DNA from: Cryptomeria japonica
Lineage: Eukaryota; Streptophyta; Pinopsida; Cupressales; Cupressaceae
NCBI RefSeq assembly: GCF_030272615.1
Contig: NW_026728903.1
Location: 1 to 64,000, forward strand
Length of the DNA stretch: 64,000 bases
Direction: 5' to 3'
The notes under the pieces were generated by a model that had not been told where the DNA came from, ran no database searches, and was given only the letters and a program-made list of their open reading frames with translations. The position numbers and the translations under genes are program-made. This document shows, in pieces, positions 20,994-32,272 of this stretch (the stretch's first letter is position 1; every line of letters begins with the position of its first letter).

Positions 20994-23900
20994 TATTTGG
21001 TTTTATGGTGTTATAACCATAGATGTCGAATCCATGAATGTATGTAAGAATGAAAGACAAGACAAGATATGAGGGTTTGTTGTAGGTTGTGGGTTGTAGA
21101 TTTGAGGGCATTTGTTGCAGATCTAGTGATAAAAAATTGTTTCAAAATGGGTTTCCATTGATTTGCATTTTGGGTTTTTGGGGGTGAATTTTCAAATTTG
21201 ACCCCATGGGACAAAACGAACCTCGTGGATGTGATTAGGGAGGCTAGGAGACAAATTTTTATATATCTCGACCCATTTTGATGACAGTGATTTGAGTTTG
21301 AAATTTTTTTTTATCATGCAGATAAAAAAACAATAAAAAAATATTTTATCTGCATGATAAAACTCGATAAAATATTATTTGCCATGTTTGTTTATATGCC
21401 AGTGGGATTTGTGGGGTGGGCCCAACCAGTGTGCTCCATTCAAAAAATGATTTTTATTAAAAATTTTGAAAATATATTTGTTGGCATATTGATAGATTTT
21501 AAAAATGATTTTTGTGGCATATTGGCAAAATATTTTTGGAATCCATGCTTGCATTTATAACCTAATTGGTTGTTTTTCTTCAGTGGAGCATAACTTTGGC
21601 ATATGGTGTCAATTTTTTGACTTGTTATAGTCATTGAAAAGGTGATTCAGTTTACTTCATCGTGGTATGATTGTTTTATAAAGATTTTGTTTTTTGAGCA
21701 ATGAAATGTCAGCTGGAAGTCAGAGTTACCTTGATGGATTTGAGAGGTCATAACCTGACCATATAGATTTGGATTTTGGACTTCGAATAGTCGACATAAA
21801 GCTCTTTGAAAGCACTACACTTTGGTTCAGGTTTGGAGAAGATTTGACATGATTTATATGCTAATATTTTGACTTAATCTATTTATGGTTATTTTTAACT
21901 ATGGTGACATTATGAGTTTATGGCATGCTACATATTGGAGATTTGGATTTTATGTCATTGTACACTCAATGGTGTATATTCATTCCTCGCATGTTGATAT
22001 GGTTATCAGTTTGGATTGAGTATGTATGTTACATTATTGGGTCTACAAGTTGTGGAGTGTTGTAGGTCGTCTTTATTTACAAGATTGCACCTATGACTTG
22101 GATATGGGTTGTCTTTTCCCATAGATCTTTCATTGTTTATGCATATTCAGATTTGGTGGCTTATCTTAGTCAATGGTTCACTGATTTGTTGTCATCTTTA
22201 AGAGGAGAGATGTTGTTACCAGGTACAATCATGATGGAGGACCTACATGGTTGACTATGTGATATTGACAAGTTGGACTCATTGAGTTAGATTCTTGTTT
22301 TGTGGATGTGATCATGATGCCATGGTTGTTCCTTGTGTTTAGGGGCTTTGGCATGACATGGTTGGATTTGTAGGTGCTTTCATTGATTTTGATTTGATAT
22401 GGATTCCAGATTGATATAGTAGTGTATCCTCTTATTTGAGGATCATGGTTAATTTGACTTTTGGGAGCTCATGATGTTGACATTGAGTTCTTTGAGTATT
22501 AGATGGCTTTGGTTGATTCTCATGGTAGAGGATGGTTTTACCATATTGTCATGGATAGATTGTATACACTTTCATTGGGATATTTTGATAGTGATGATGA
22601 GGTGGTGTAGGATTTGATCATGATTATTTATTGGTAGTTTTGTATCTTCTTGAGATGGAGTTCATGGTTTACTTGATATTATTGACATTTTTGTTGTATG
22701 TGTGTAGGATTGAATGATCTTCATTTAGGAGATGGTTATCATGATACCATGTGTGACTCGGTATCATGATTTAGTGGGAGTTGTTGAAAATGAAGTTTAT
22801 TGACCATTGGATGGTGGATGATCTTCTTAGTGTGCAGATGTTTGGAGGATGCCTTAGATCATGTTTTTGCAGAAGGGTCTTTCACATTTGTGGGTACACT
22901 TGTAGGAGATGGTGATCTTCATGATACTCGAGGATATTTACATCTTGAGGGCTCAAGGAGTCCTTGGTTGAGGTGTGGTTTATGCTTTCATTTGACATGT
23001 TATCCTTGCTTGATAGGATGGCTGATATTTTGTCATGGTACACTCTTGATATTCATTTAGAGTTTTGGAATGATATGGTTATTTGATATGTTCATATGGA
23101 GCATGTTATCACTTTGGAGGAGATGGTTAGATCATGTTGTCATGTATTGTTCTTGATTTTGTGATTGGAGATTTGACATTGATCTTGGTAGATCTCTTTG
23201 TATTGGGTACATGATCATTTTCTTGATTACTTTATGGTGGTGCTATGTTGTATTTGGAGTTTGGCATGGATTGATCAGTTAAAGGTACTCAAGGACACTT
23301 GGAGACATAGGTGATGTTGATATTCTCTTATGATTAGAGATATTTGTTCGAATGGTTGATGCTTTCAGTAGGAAGACCAAGGAGCATTCACCTGGTATGG
23401 ACTTGAGAGGAGATTGTTCTTACATGAGTCATTATGACTTGGATATCTTGGATGAGCGTTCTCATTCCCCGCTCTTGGTCTAGTTGGAAGTTTACTAATT
23501 GAGAGGTATTCCCCATTGTTTTCTTTGAGGTGCATTATGTTTATGCTTATATTTCATAGATATGGATCTTGAGCTATGGAGATGTTTAGTTCTGGAGGGT
23601 TCATTTGAGAGTTGTATGACATTGGTTATCTCCTTGTGCATTTGAGTTATTATTATGATGGTGGTAGTCATTAACATTAGTTTGGGAGATGGTTTATTGG
23701 GTGTATTCCCTAGGCTTGGGAATGGATATTTAGTTTGATCTTCTTGGTTATGAGAGACTTACATCCATGTTGATTACATGTTATACATGTTTGTTTGGTC
23801 CAAGGGACTGAATGGGTTTTTGGGTGTTCGGTGATCGTATGGATTTGTGTTACACTTTAGGCTAACAATGCCTATTCTGGCTGAACCGATTTGGCCCCAT

Positions 23901-24060
23901 TCGGCAGCCACGTTGCGCTCTCGTGGCAAGGGGTTTCTAGCCAGAAAACCCTTTCCCTATAAGGGTGCCGAAATCCACCCAAGCTGCTCATTTTGCATTG
24001 AGTGGCTTGGAGTTAAGTAGGAAGGCGCAAAAAGTCTCAGAGATCCGATCGGAACGGTTT
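20994..24060 (+). other. Non-coding interior following the Z LTR
   Basis: About 3 kb of T/G-rich sequence without a gag, protease, RT or integrase reading frame; the longest ORFs are short and motif-free. It includes a hairpin at 21309-21362 and, at 23870-24060, a more GC-rich segment. It may be the leader or body of a non-autonomous element. Confidence 0.4.
21309..21362. repeat. Perfect inverted repeat (19-bp arms)
   Basis: TTTTATCATGCAGATAAAA is followed 16 bases later by its reverse complement TTTTATCTGCATGATAAAA. The A/T-only spacer makes a stable hairpin likely. Confidence 0.8.
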
Positions 24061-24204
24061 CGGCATTAAGTACCTTTTTTTTTTTTTAAATGTATTTATT
24101 TTAACATATTAATTTATATTGTTTTTAATAGAAAATTAGTTTTTTTTAAGTTTTTAAAAAATATATATTTTTTTGTATATATTCTATCATATTAGTTTAG
24201 AACA

Positions 24205-24540
24205 TTAGAAAATAAATACACACATACATATGTAAATACATACACAAACATATACATAGATACATACATACAAACCTACATATATACGTACACATACATA
24301 CATACACCTATATACACCTACATACAAAGCTACATACAAACATACACAAACATACATACCTACCTACATAAATGTACATACATAGATATAAAATAATTAT
24401 ATCTACACCTTAGGACATACACATACATAAAAATACATACACATACATACCTATGTCTACATACATACACAAACACATACATGTACATACACATACATAA
24501 ATACATATGTGCATACATACATAAATACACATAAAATAAT
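24205..24540. repeat. (ACAT)n / (ATAC)n microsatellite
   Basis: About 335 bp dominated by ACATAC and CATA units with interruptions, preceded by a T-run at 24068-24085. Confidence 0.85.
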
Positions 24541-24567
24541 TATATATGCCTTAGGACATAAATACAA

Positions 24568-24665
24568 CTCAGGTTATGCTATGAGGGGTCGTGTGTGGTC
24601 CTGAGGGGTCACACACATGTGTGACCCCTCAGGACCACACACGACCCCTCATAGCATGTCCTGAG
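24568..24665. repeat. 98-bp near-perfect palindrome
   Basis: The arms CTCAGG-TTATGCTATGAGGGG and its inverted copy, continuing through GTCGTGTGTGGTCCTGAGG, pair over about 48 bp with two mismatches and a 2-base bulge at the centre (CACACACATGTGTG). It uses the same words (GGTCCTRAGGGGTCACACATGTG) as the adjacent satellite, so it is likely a founder or derived unit. Confidence 0.85.
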
Positions 24666-24724
24666 GTGTATGCATGTATGTATGTGTATGTATACATCCT
24701 AAGGAGTATATAATTATTTTATAT

Positions 24725-26003
24725 GACCCCTTAGGACCTATTATGATTACATAAGACCAAATGGTTTTGCAAGGGGTCATTTGTGGTCCTAAGGGGTCAC
24801 ACATGTGTTCTAACACATGCACGTATGTAGTCCTAGGGGGTCATGCATGTGTTAGAACACATGTGTTACCCCTTAGGACCACTTAAGGCCCCTTGCGACA
24901 CATGTGCACCCCTTAGGACCTATAAGGACCACAAAAGACCAAATTTTGTCGCAAGGGGTCATATATGGTCTTAAGGGGTCACGCATGTGTTAGAACACAT
25001 GTGTGACCTCTTAGGACCACTTAAGGCCCCTTGTGACACATGTGCACCCCTTAAGACCTATTAGGACCACAAAAGACCAAATGTTGTCGCAAGGGGTCAT
25101 ATGTGGTCCTAAGGGGTCACACATGTGTTCTAACACATGTGTGACACCTTAGGACCATTTAAGGCCCCTTGCGACACATGTGTACCCCTTAGGACCTACT
25201 AGGACCACATAGGACCAAATGATGTCACAAGGGGTCACATGTGGTCCTAAGGGGTCACTCATGTGTTCTAACACATGCATGACCCTTAGGACCACATAAG
25301 GCCCCTTGTGACACATGTGCACCCCTTAGGACCTACTAGGACCACATAGGACCAAATGGTGTCACAAGGGGTCATATGTGGTCCTAAGGGGTCATGCATT
25401 TAAGGCCCCTTGCAACACATGTGTAGGTATCCCTTAGGACCTACTAGGACCAAATGGTGTCGCAAGGGGACATATGTGGTCCTAAGGGGTCACACATATG
25501 TTCTAACACATGTGTGATCCCTTAGGACCACTTAAGGCCCCTTGCGACACATGTGCACCCCTTAGGACCTATTAGGACCACAAAAGACCAAATATTGTCC
25601 CAAGGGGTCATATGTTGTCCTAAGAGGTCACACATGTGTTCTAACACATGTGTGACCCCTTAGGACCACTTAAGGCCTCTTGCAACACATGTGCACCCCT
25701 TAGGACCTATCAGGACCACAAAAGACCAAATGTTGTCGCAAGGGGTCATATGTGGTCCTAAGGGGTCACACATGTGTTTTGACACATGCATGACCCCTTA
25801 GGACCACTTAAGGCCCCTTGCGACACATGTGCACCCCTTAGAACCTATTAGGATCACATAGGACCAAATGGTGTCGGAAGGGGTCATATGTGGTCCTAAG
25901 GGGTCATGCATGTGTTCTAACACATGCGTGACCCCTTAGGACAACTTAAGGCCCCTTGCGACACATGTGCACCCCTTAGGACCACTTAAGGCCCCTTGAG
26001 ACA
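24725..26003. repeat. 138-bp tandem satellite with dyad-symmetric monomer, about 9 units
   Basis: The landmark GGCCCCTTGYGACA ends at 24900, 25038, 25176, 25313, 25417, 25549, 25687, 25825 and 25963, so the period is 138 bp with one shortened unit (104 bp). Each full monomer contains two 44-bp arms starting GTCGCAAGGGG and ending ACACATGTGTT, inverted around a 2-base centre. The arms differ only in a 7-base internal block (TCATATG versus CCTTAAG). The remaining roughly 48 bp is a spacer with ACCTATTAGGACCACA. Confidence 0.88.
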
Positions 26004-26008
26004 CATGC

Positions 26009-26765
26009 AAACAAGCTCATCAACTACCCTAAAGAGAGAAATTGGAGAAAAGAAGAGGAAATTGTTAAAGGGTGATAAATACATAGAGAATATGCAATAC
26101 AAACAAACAATGTTCGGAGTGTGTGATGTGGTCTCTAATTTATGTCTAGAGTGACTAACTGGTTTTGGAGTTGGACTAGGAAACCTATTGGGCCACGCTT
26201 GGAGGAAATAATTGTGTTCGTACAAGAGCTACCTTTTTTCTATTATGAGAATGATTATTTTGCACCAAAGGATATTTGGAAGACAATTTTCAAAAATTTC
26301 TATGGTGTGGAACTAGAGTTGGTGGACTCGAACTACACTTTTTAGTGTCTTAGAAGACCAAGAGGCTATGTACACAATCTCTCAGTAGAAGGGAGATTTT
26401 GAAAGCATAATTTTCTGGTCTTCTAGAAGTTGAAAAGTACTTCGACAAGTCTACCAACTCTGGTTCCACACCATAATTAGTTTTGGATATTGTCTTCCAA
26501 ATATCCTTTTGTGCAAAAGCATCAATCTCATAATAGAAAAAAGGTGGCCGTTGCATGAACACATTGATTTCCTCCAAGCGTGGCCCAATAGGTTTCCCCG
26601 TCCAACTCCAAAACCAGTTAGTCCCTTCGGACATAAATTAGAGACCACATCACACACTCCAAACATTGTTTGTTTGTATTGCATACTCTCTATGTATTTA
26701 TCACCCTTTAACAATTTCCACTTCTTTTCTCTAATTGCTCTCTTCTGGGGAGCTGATGAGATTAT
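26009..26765. repeat. Long inverted repeat with coding-like arms (about 330-bp arms)
   Basis: The left arm (about 26009-26345) and right arm (about 26430-26765) are reverse complements at high identity. Both encode, in opposite directions, NWFWSWTxKPIGPRLEE followed by PFFYYE and DIWKTI. The inner spacer also pairs in part (TTAGAAGACCA with TGGTCTTCTA). I do not recognise the protein. The structure is a fold-back element or an inverted duplication of a gene fragment, and transcription through it would give a long hairpin RNA. Confidence 0.82.
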
Positions 26766-26788
26766 TTCCACATCATTCAAGATAATGC

Positions 26789-28435
26789 TGTGTAGCAGAA
26801 AAAGTGACACTAAGCAAACATGCCCTAATCTCACTTTCAACCACACACTTGTGGAATACGAAAGAGCCTAGAGGTATCACACAATTGGCTACTTCTTCTT
26901 GTGAAAGAGAGAGCCACGGGCTACCTATTAGGATTTCTATTCCTTTGTTGTAATTGAAAGATAAAATGATGCAAGTTCAATTCCTAACCCCAAAATGCAA
27001 GTATGAACTAATGACAAGATTGCAGAATTGAACTTAAACAATGGAAAGCTGTAAACACAAGGACAAGACAAGAATGTAAATGCGTACCTGGAGTTAAAAT
27101 CTGACTGAAAATGTTCGGGACGGGGGCGCGGGTGCCACTGTCCTGATTCTGCCCCTAAAACTGCTCCAAAAACTGCTGTTTTGCAAAGTTGTCAAAAATG
27201 CTGAAAAATGCTGTCAGAAGGACCAGGGCGCCCAACGCCCCTGTCCTGGTAGGACCAAGGCGCCCCACGCCCCTGTCCTGGTCTTTTTCTCTGAGATTTG
27301 GTGTGGAGTGCTATCTTGACCTTCTTTTCCCGGATCTGTCACCTGCGGTGTCGTCCGAGTCCCGAAACCTGCACTTCTATCTGAAAAGGGTATGGGTGGC
27401 TATATAGGGTTTTGCCTTAGTCAAACCCCCGCTTCGGTGATTTCCACCTCCACGAATAGCCAAGTTGTATTGTAAAATGTTTTGTGTGTGCAGACCTAGT
27501 GTGTGTGCAAGGTCCCTAAATGCAAGAAAGCAAACTAGAGCAACCTAGAAAGTAAACCCTAATTGCTTGTAAATGATAATGTAAATGCTATAAATCAAGA
27601 TGCAAAGTGATCTAAAGCATGAATAAAGGATATATTGAAGCTTATGCAAAGACATGAAAACAACATGAAATCATACCCAACCCTTAAGGGAGGAGTACAA
27701 GCCAATCTTTAGTCGGTAATCTCCTATTGTTCTTCAATGTCTCCCAAGCCCTAAATGAATGAAATTGATGAATGCTTGATGGATGGATGTTGAATGTTAT
27801 TGAAGTCTTCAAAGATCTGCTCTTTCGCTGCCTAGAAGGTCCTCGAAAGCCCAAAAATTCTGATCCTTTCAAATGAAGAAAGAGAGCTCTTATATATGAA
27901 ACCCTAGGTCTTAATTTCAACTTTTGGCGGACCTAGAGATTGAATATCCCGCCAATTTATTGGGGTTAAGCTTTATTTTATGATTGGATTGCGCTCCTAA
28001 AATTTCGGGAAAAATGTCCGGGACCATGTGCACTCCGGGCGCCATGGTCCTCTCCGGGCGCCATGGTCCCGACAACTTTTCACCAAATTTTCAGGGCCGT
28101 CGGATATGATGATTTTAGAGAGAATCCCAAAGTTATAGGTGATTTTGAGATGTTTTGACCCCCAAAACCAAGCCCCCAAGTTCAAAATAGGACCTAATTA
28201 GGGTTTTTGATTAAATGATGTATAGGAGGAATAAAATGAAAAGGGCACACTTTAATGAAAGGGCCCAACTTTATGATGTGGGAGATGATAAAATAGAACC
28301 CTAGACCTAATTAATTTAATTAATTAAGTGCTAAAGGGGAAATGCAATGCAAAATGCAAAATGCGCCAAGGCGGGTGCTAAACTAGGTGTGAAATTGTAC
28401 CACCCTAGCAAGTGCGTACAATTTACGACGCTACA
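26789..28435 (-). repeat. Element Y 3' LTR (1,647 bp)
   Basis: Matches 49046-50689 throughout. It contains GC-rich palindromic motifs (around 27218-27280 and 28030-28075) in otherwise AT-rich sequence. The end CGACGCTACA lies directly beside the polypurine tract. Confidence 0.9.
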
Positions 28436-28450
28436 TTTAGCCCCCACTTT
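28436..28450 (-). other. Polypurine tract of element Y
   Basis: Minus strand AAAGTGGGGGCTAAA immediately upstream of the 3' LTR; identical to the tracts of X1 and X2. Confidence 0.85.
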
Positions 28451-30061
28451 AGCGTTCATATGAACACTACGTGCATATGCAAGCTAAAGTACAGAAAAGT
28501 TAACATTATTTGAAAAAGGATATATCCATAAGTCTGTCGAACGAAGCCCCCAGCGGTATCTGCAGTACACAGTTAGAAACTGCACCCTACAAAACACGCG
28601 TTAGATCACAAAATCACCTAATGCTTACTAAGGAAGGTGATGAAAATTCGAGGGTAGCTATATGCCCCCCCCTGTTTTGGCTTGCTAATTTTAGTGAGTT
28701 GAAATAGGGTATCATGTTTACCACTTCGAATTGTTAAAGAATATTGATGACAAATGCTCACAAGAGGATTCGATATGAGATCAAAAACTAATGGAGAATC
28801 ATTTGGTAAGAAAGAGGACCAAATCTCAATTCTAACACAACAAAGAGTGTGAGGATTTGAGAGTTTTCTAACACAAGATGAAGGATGTAAATGGAAACAA
28901 AATGCCAAGAGAAGAAAAGAAAGGAAAAAAAAGCATGAATACACACATTGGTGATCCATGAGAAGAATAGTGAGAGAGAAAACATGGACTTCTCGCCCCT
29001 AGATCTTGTCTAGGTGATCCATGGGAAAGAGGACATGGAAAAGTAGCCCCTAGAGTCTGTCTAGGTGATCCATGTAAGGGAGGAGAGTGAGAAAGTCTAG
29101 CCTTATGCTGCTAGTTCCACTCAACCTCGTGCATGTGTGTGTAAGTGAGGTTAGAAGCACCTCATAGGAGTCTATGCCCAAGTATGCTACAACCTGTATA
29201 TGTATAGTACAAAAGCATGACATCTCGCTCTAAGAGTCTGTGCTCTGGTTCCGACAATGACCCATTGCTCAAAAAGTGTAATGTTTATGTCATAAGCAAA
29301 GTATAACAAGGATACCTACCTTCATCACAAAAGAAGATACCCCAAAAATGCAACAATGTCATAGATCCAAGCAAGAGAGTTTTGCACTCTTTAAGCAAGG
29401 ATAAGATAGTTGAAAAGGGATATCTTGTAGTATGTGTAAAGGAGATCCTTAGAGGAGAAGAGATCTTTGTACAAAAGACACCTATCCCCGAGAGGAATTG
29501 TCTTAGACAAATATAACATCTTCTAGAATAAGACAAAGAAGAGAATAAGAATGCAATACTTCCTTCTTTTGCGAGGTGAAAGTGATTCTTAATGAAGGAT
29601 GACGCTCTTTTTAACCCAATTGGGAGAGTGAATTCATTATGGATGTATTTTACCAAGTGCAAAAGAGGTTGTAGTCAAGGACTTACACCTCTTGTAAGAG
29701 AGAATCCTTGAACAAACAACAACAACTGCATATAAGGAATAACATCAAGTAATAAAGTTCACACCATCTACGAAATAGGAAAAAGTGGATCCTTAGATAA
29801 AAATAAGGAAAGATCATTGCCTCCCAAGGATAAGGATAATGAGAAGGACTTACACAATCTTCTAGGGAGAGATTTGGACATAAGCAAAAGAAGAGATGTA
29901 TGAAATCATTCTTGTCCCCATAGGAACAAGAAAATTAGGCTATTATGTTGCTTCAAAAAATATGATTGCACTTGAAATTGAACCATCATGAATGACAATG
30001 AGCCCCCAGTAAATGAGCTACCAATGTCACATAATGATGAGCAACATAATAGCCATTAATG
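28451..30061 (-). other. 3' untranslated part of element Y
   Basis: About 1.6 kb between the end of the coding region and the polypurine tract. Only short ORFs are seen, one of them with a hydrophobic stretch (28618-28959) that has no further support. No pol gene is present here. Confidence 0.55.
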
Positions 30062-30697
30062 TTATTTAAAGACATGATAGACTAAATGAGGTATTTGAAT
30101 ATGACATGTTAAATGCTCAACTATAAGTGAGATCAAGAACATGTATAAAATGATAAAGATTGAAGAAGAAAAGTCACATGAAATCTTAGAAGAGGGATGA
30201 GTGTAATTTATTAGAGCCTTATCCCTAGAGGAAAGGACTTTATGATGAATAGGAGATAAAGATTCATAAGTGGATTTAGAAATTTGAGGGGATTCATAAA
30301 GAGATTTGTTCATTGCCAAGATTTCCTTATGAGGGGAATGAGAGTTGATAGAAGTAGAAGATGATTTAGTTGAAGTGAGATCATCATCACTACTAAATAT
30401 AGCATTCACATTGAGAGATGGTCTTTTAGATGCTTTGGTATGTTTGTAGGGATTATAGCCGAGTCCAAAGGCATAATTATGAAAATTAGTCTCTAGAGGA
30501 ACTTTTATCCCTTGTTCGTGAGCGCCACAACCATTTCCATGATACCCATGCTTAGCAAAAATGCAAAAACCACGACCATAACGATCAGCCATTTCAGAAA
30601 GAGAAGGCGGTTTTTCATAAGACAAAGAATCAAACTCTTCAGAATTAGAAGTGTGAGGAGAAGAAGTTTGAGAAGCGGCCACAAAATTATTGCTCAT
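30062..30697 (-). pseudogene. Element Y C-terminal coding part with G-patch-like segment
   Basis: Overlaps the end of the upstream retropepsin frame in another frame (30694-30697), suggesting a frameshift in a single polyprotein. It contains FAKHGYHGNGCGAHEQGIKVPLE followed by FGLGYNPYK, matching the pattern of a G-patch (Gly-rich nucleic-acid-binding motif with GxG and EQGI). G-patch segments downstream of proteases are known in some retroviruses and plant retroelements. The rest is Ser/Lys-rich and without motif. The hydrophobic tail at its end is probably read-through into non-coding sequence. Confidence 0.6.
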
Positions 30698-32267
30698 AGG
30701 TTCAGGTAAGATTGATTGATTTTTAGTTTCTTACTTCTTTTTAACTTTAAACTCTCTAGCCTATACTCACCTACAAAGGTGGGATTAAAGTCAAGAGATC
30801 CGCAATCGTCATCTGCGAGAACCTTCTCAGGATCAAAAGCCTTTTTATGCGTATATTCAAGTCGAGAAGGATCTTCTTCAGGAGCTTCAGACTCATCCAA
30901 AGAATTTTGATTATCAGAGGGTAAGGATTCATCCATAGGTATCTTGTTCAAAGAGTCATTACTAGAAGAGGAAGGCTTAGATGTTTGCAAACAAGCTTGA
31001 AAATTAGTATCACCTATCAAGGTATATGTCTTATTGTTATAAATGAATTTAACTTGTCTATGCAATGTAGAGGGGACAGCTTGCATACCGTGAATCCAAG
31101 GTCTCCCTAATAACAAGTTGTATGTTAGATTTCCCGACATAACATGGATAGGAGTAGGCAAAGTAACAAGTCCCACTGTGATGGGTAAGGTGATAATACC
31201 TAATGAAGACTTAGCCACATTATCAAAGCCTCGAATGGGACGAGAGTCAGGCTCAATAAGGGATGTATCCACATTCATCTTATGCAATAGATTAATGCTA
31301 CACACATTAAGGCCAGAGCCATTATCTACTAATGTTCGTCTTATAGCAATGTCATTTATGATAACCACAATCATCAAGGGATCATATTGATGTTGAATTT
31401 CACTAGTAGGCAACTCATCTTGAGTAAACACAATTTGAGCTTTAGGATTCATCATAGAGTTAACCAAAGACACTATATTACTAGATGTATTAGGTGGAGG
31501 AACATTCAAATATTTCAAGGCATCTTGTAACCTTCCATGATGAGCGGAAGAAGTTTGGATCAAATCCCAAAGGGATATCTTAGCAGGGGTAGTTTTAAGT
31601 TGTTCTATGAGATCATAGTCCTTACTAAGCATTTGTGAAATACGAGGAGCTTGAGGAAGAATAGGTTGGGAAGGAGGAAGCGAAGTGGGGATAACTGGAG
31701 GAGGATTAGGTTGCGTATTGTTTCTTGTGTTATAGGTATGGGCAATCGCATGATAACTCTCTCTAGTCAATTGCTTAGCATACTCATAAGGGCTCTTAGA
31801 GGAATAACCTCCTTGCACAGTAATAGTAGGTTTCTTAGGAGTGCAAAAAGAATCATTAGCATAACCACCTTGAACCACTAAGATAGGCTTATTTAAAGGT
31901 TGAGAATTTTGAGAAGGACAAGCACCTTGGACAGTGAAGAGAGGTTTGTTAGGTGTTTCATTCACATGTATCAAATTGATTGAGGATGGTTTAGAGGAAT
32001 GAGCAAAAGTGTTGGAAGAATTATTGATAGTCTTCTCTTGCACTAAAATCTTATCACGGATCAAATCAATTTTAGGAGAGAGACAAGGGATAGGCATTGA
32101 TGTTCTAGTAGGAAGAGTAATACTAGGAAAGGTCATATCATCCTTTATCATCACAGGATCTACATGGGGAATAAACTCTCTAGGAGAAGGATCAACACTA
32201 CTCTCTAAAGTCTCACTTTTGAGAGAGATCTTTGAAAGAAATGTTAACCATCTTGCTTTGAACTAGG
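30694..32267 (-). pseudogene. Element Y retropepsin-like polyprotein, middle part
   Basis: The main open stretch is 32154-30694. Repeated PFxVQGxxxS units (FTVQGACPSQ, LVVQGGYAND, ITVQGGYSSK) are followed by a region ending SLVNSMMNPKAQIVFTQDELP. Then comes a retropepsin-like fold with TLVDNGSGLNVCSINLLHKM as the catalytic D-N-G-S block and YNLLLGRPWIHGMQAVPSTLHRQVKF as the downstream ILG-R-W-L block. It would cleave the polyprotein. Reading from the X2 insertion point (32267) the upstream frame stops after KDLSQK, so one frameshift separates this from the N-terminal part. No RT follows. Confidence 0.78.
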
Positions 32268-32272
32268 GTATC
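32268..32272. other. Target-site duplication of X2 (left copy, GTATC)
   Basis: GTATC immediately precedes the LTR start TGTAAAGC at 32273 and is repeated at 48015-48019 immediately after the other LTR. Confidence 0.92.

Noticed and set aside
20994-24060. Second LTR of element Z
   Set aside because: Looked for the TGTTGGGAAAGTTG start again (including near 22770, GTTGTTGAAAATGAAG) and found only weak resemblance.
24725-26003. Regular repeats resembling a CRISPR array
   Set aside because: Period 138 bp with no unique spacers, and a plant genome; it is a tandem satellite.
26142-26634. Two separate genes on opposite strands
   Set aside because: They are the two arms of one inverted repeat and encode the same peptide; neither has a full ORF.
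28618-28985. Minus-strand ORFs with a hydrophobic, signal-peptide-like stretch
   Set aside because: Lie in the 3' untranslated part of element Y, overlap in two frames, and have no homology I can see.
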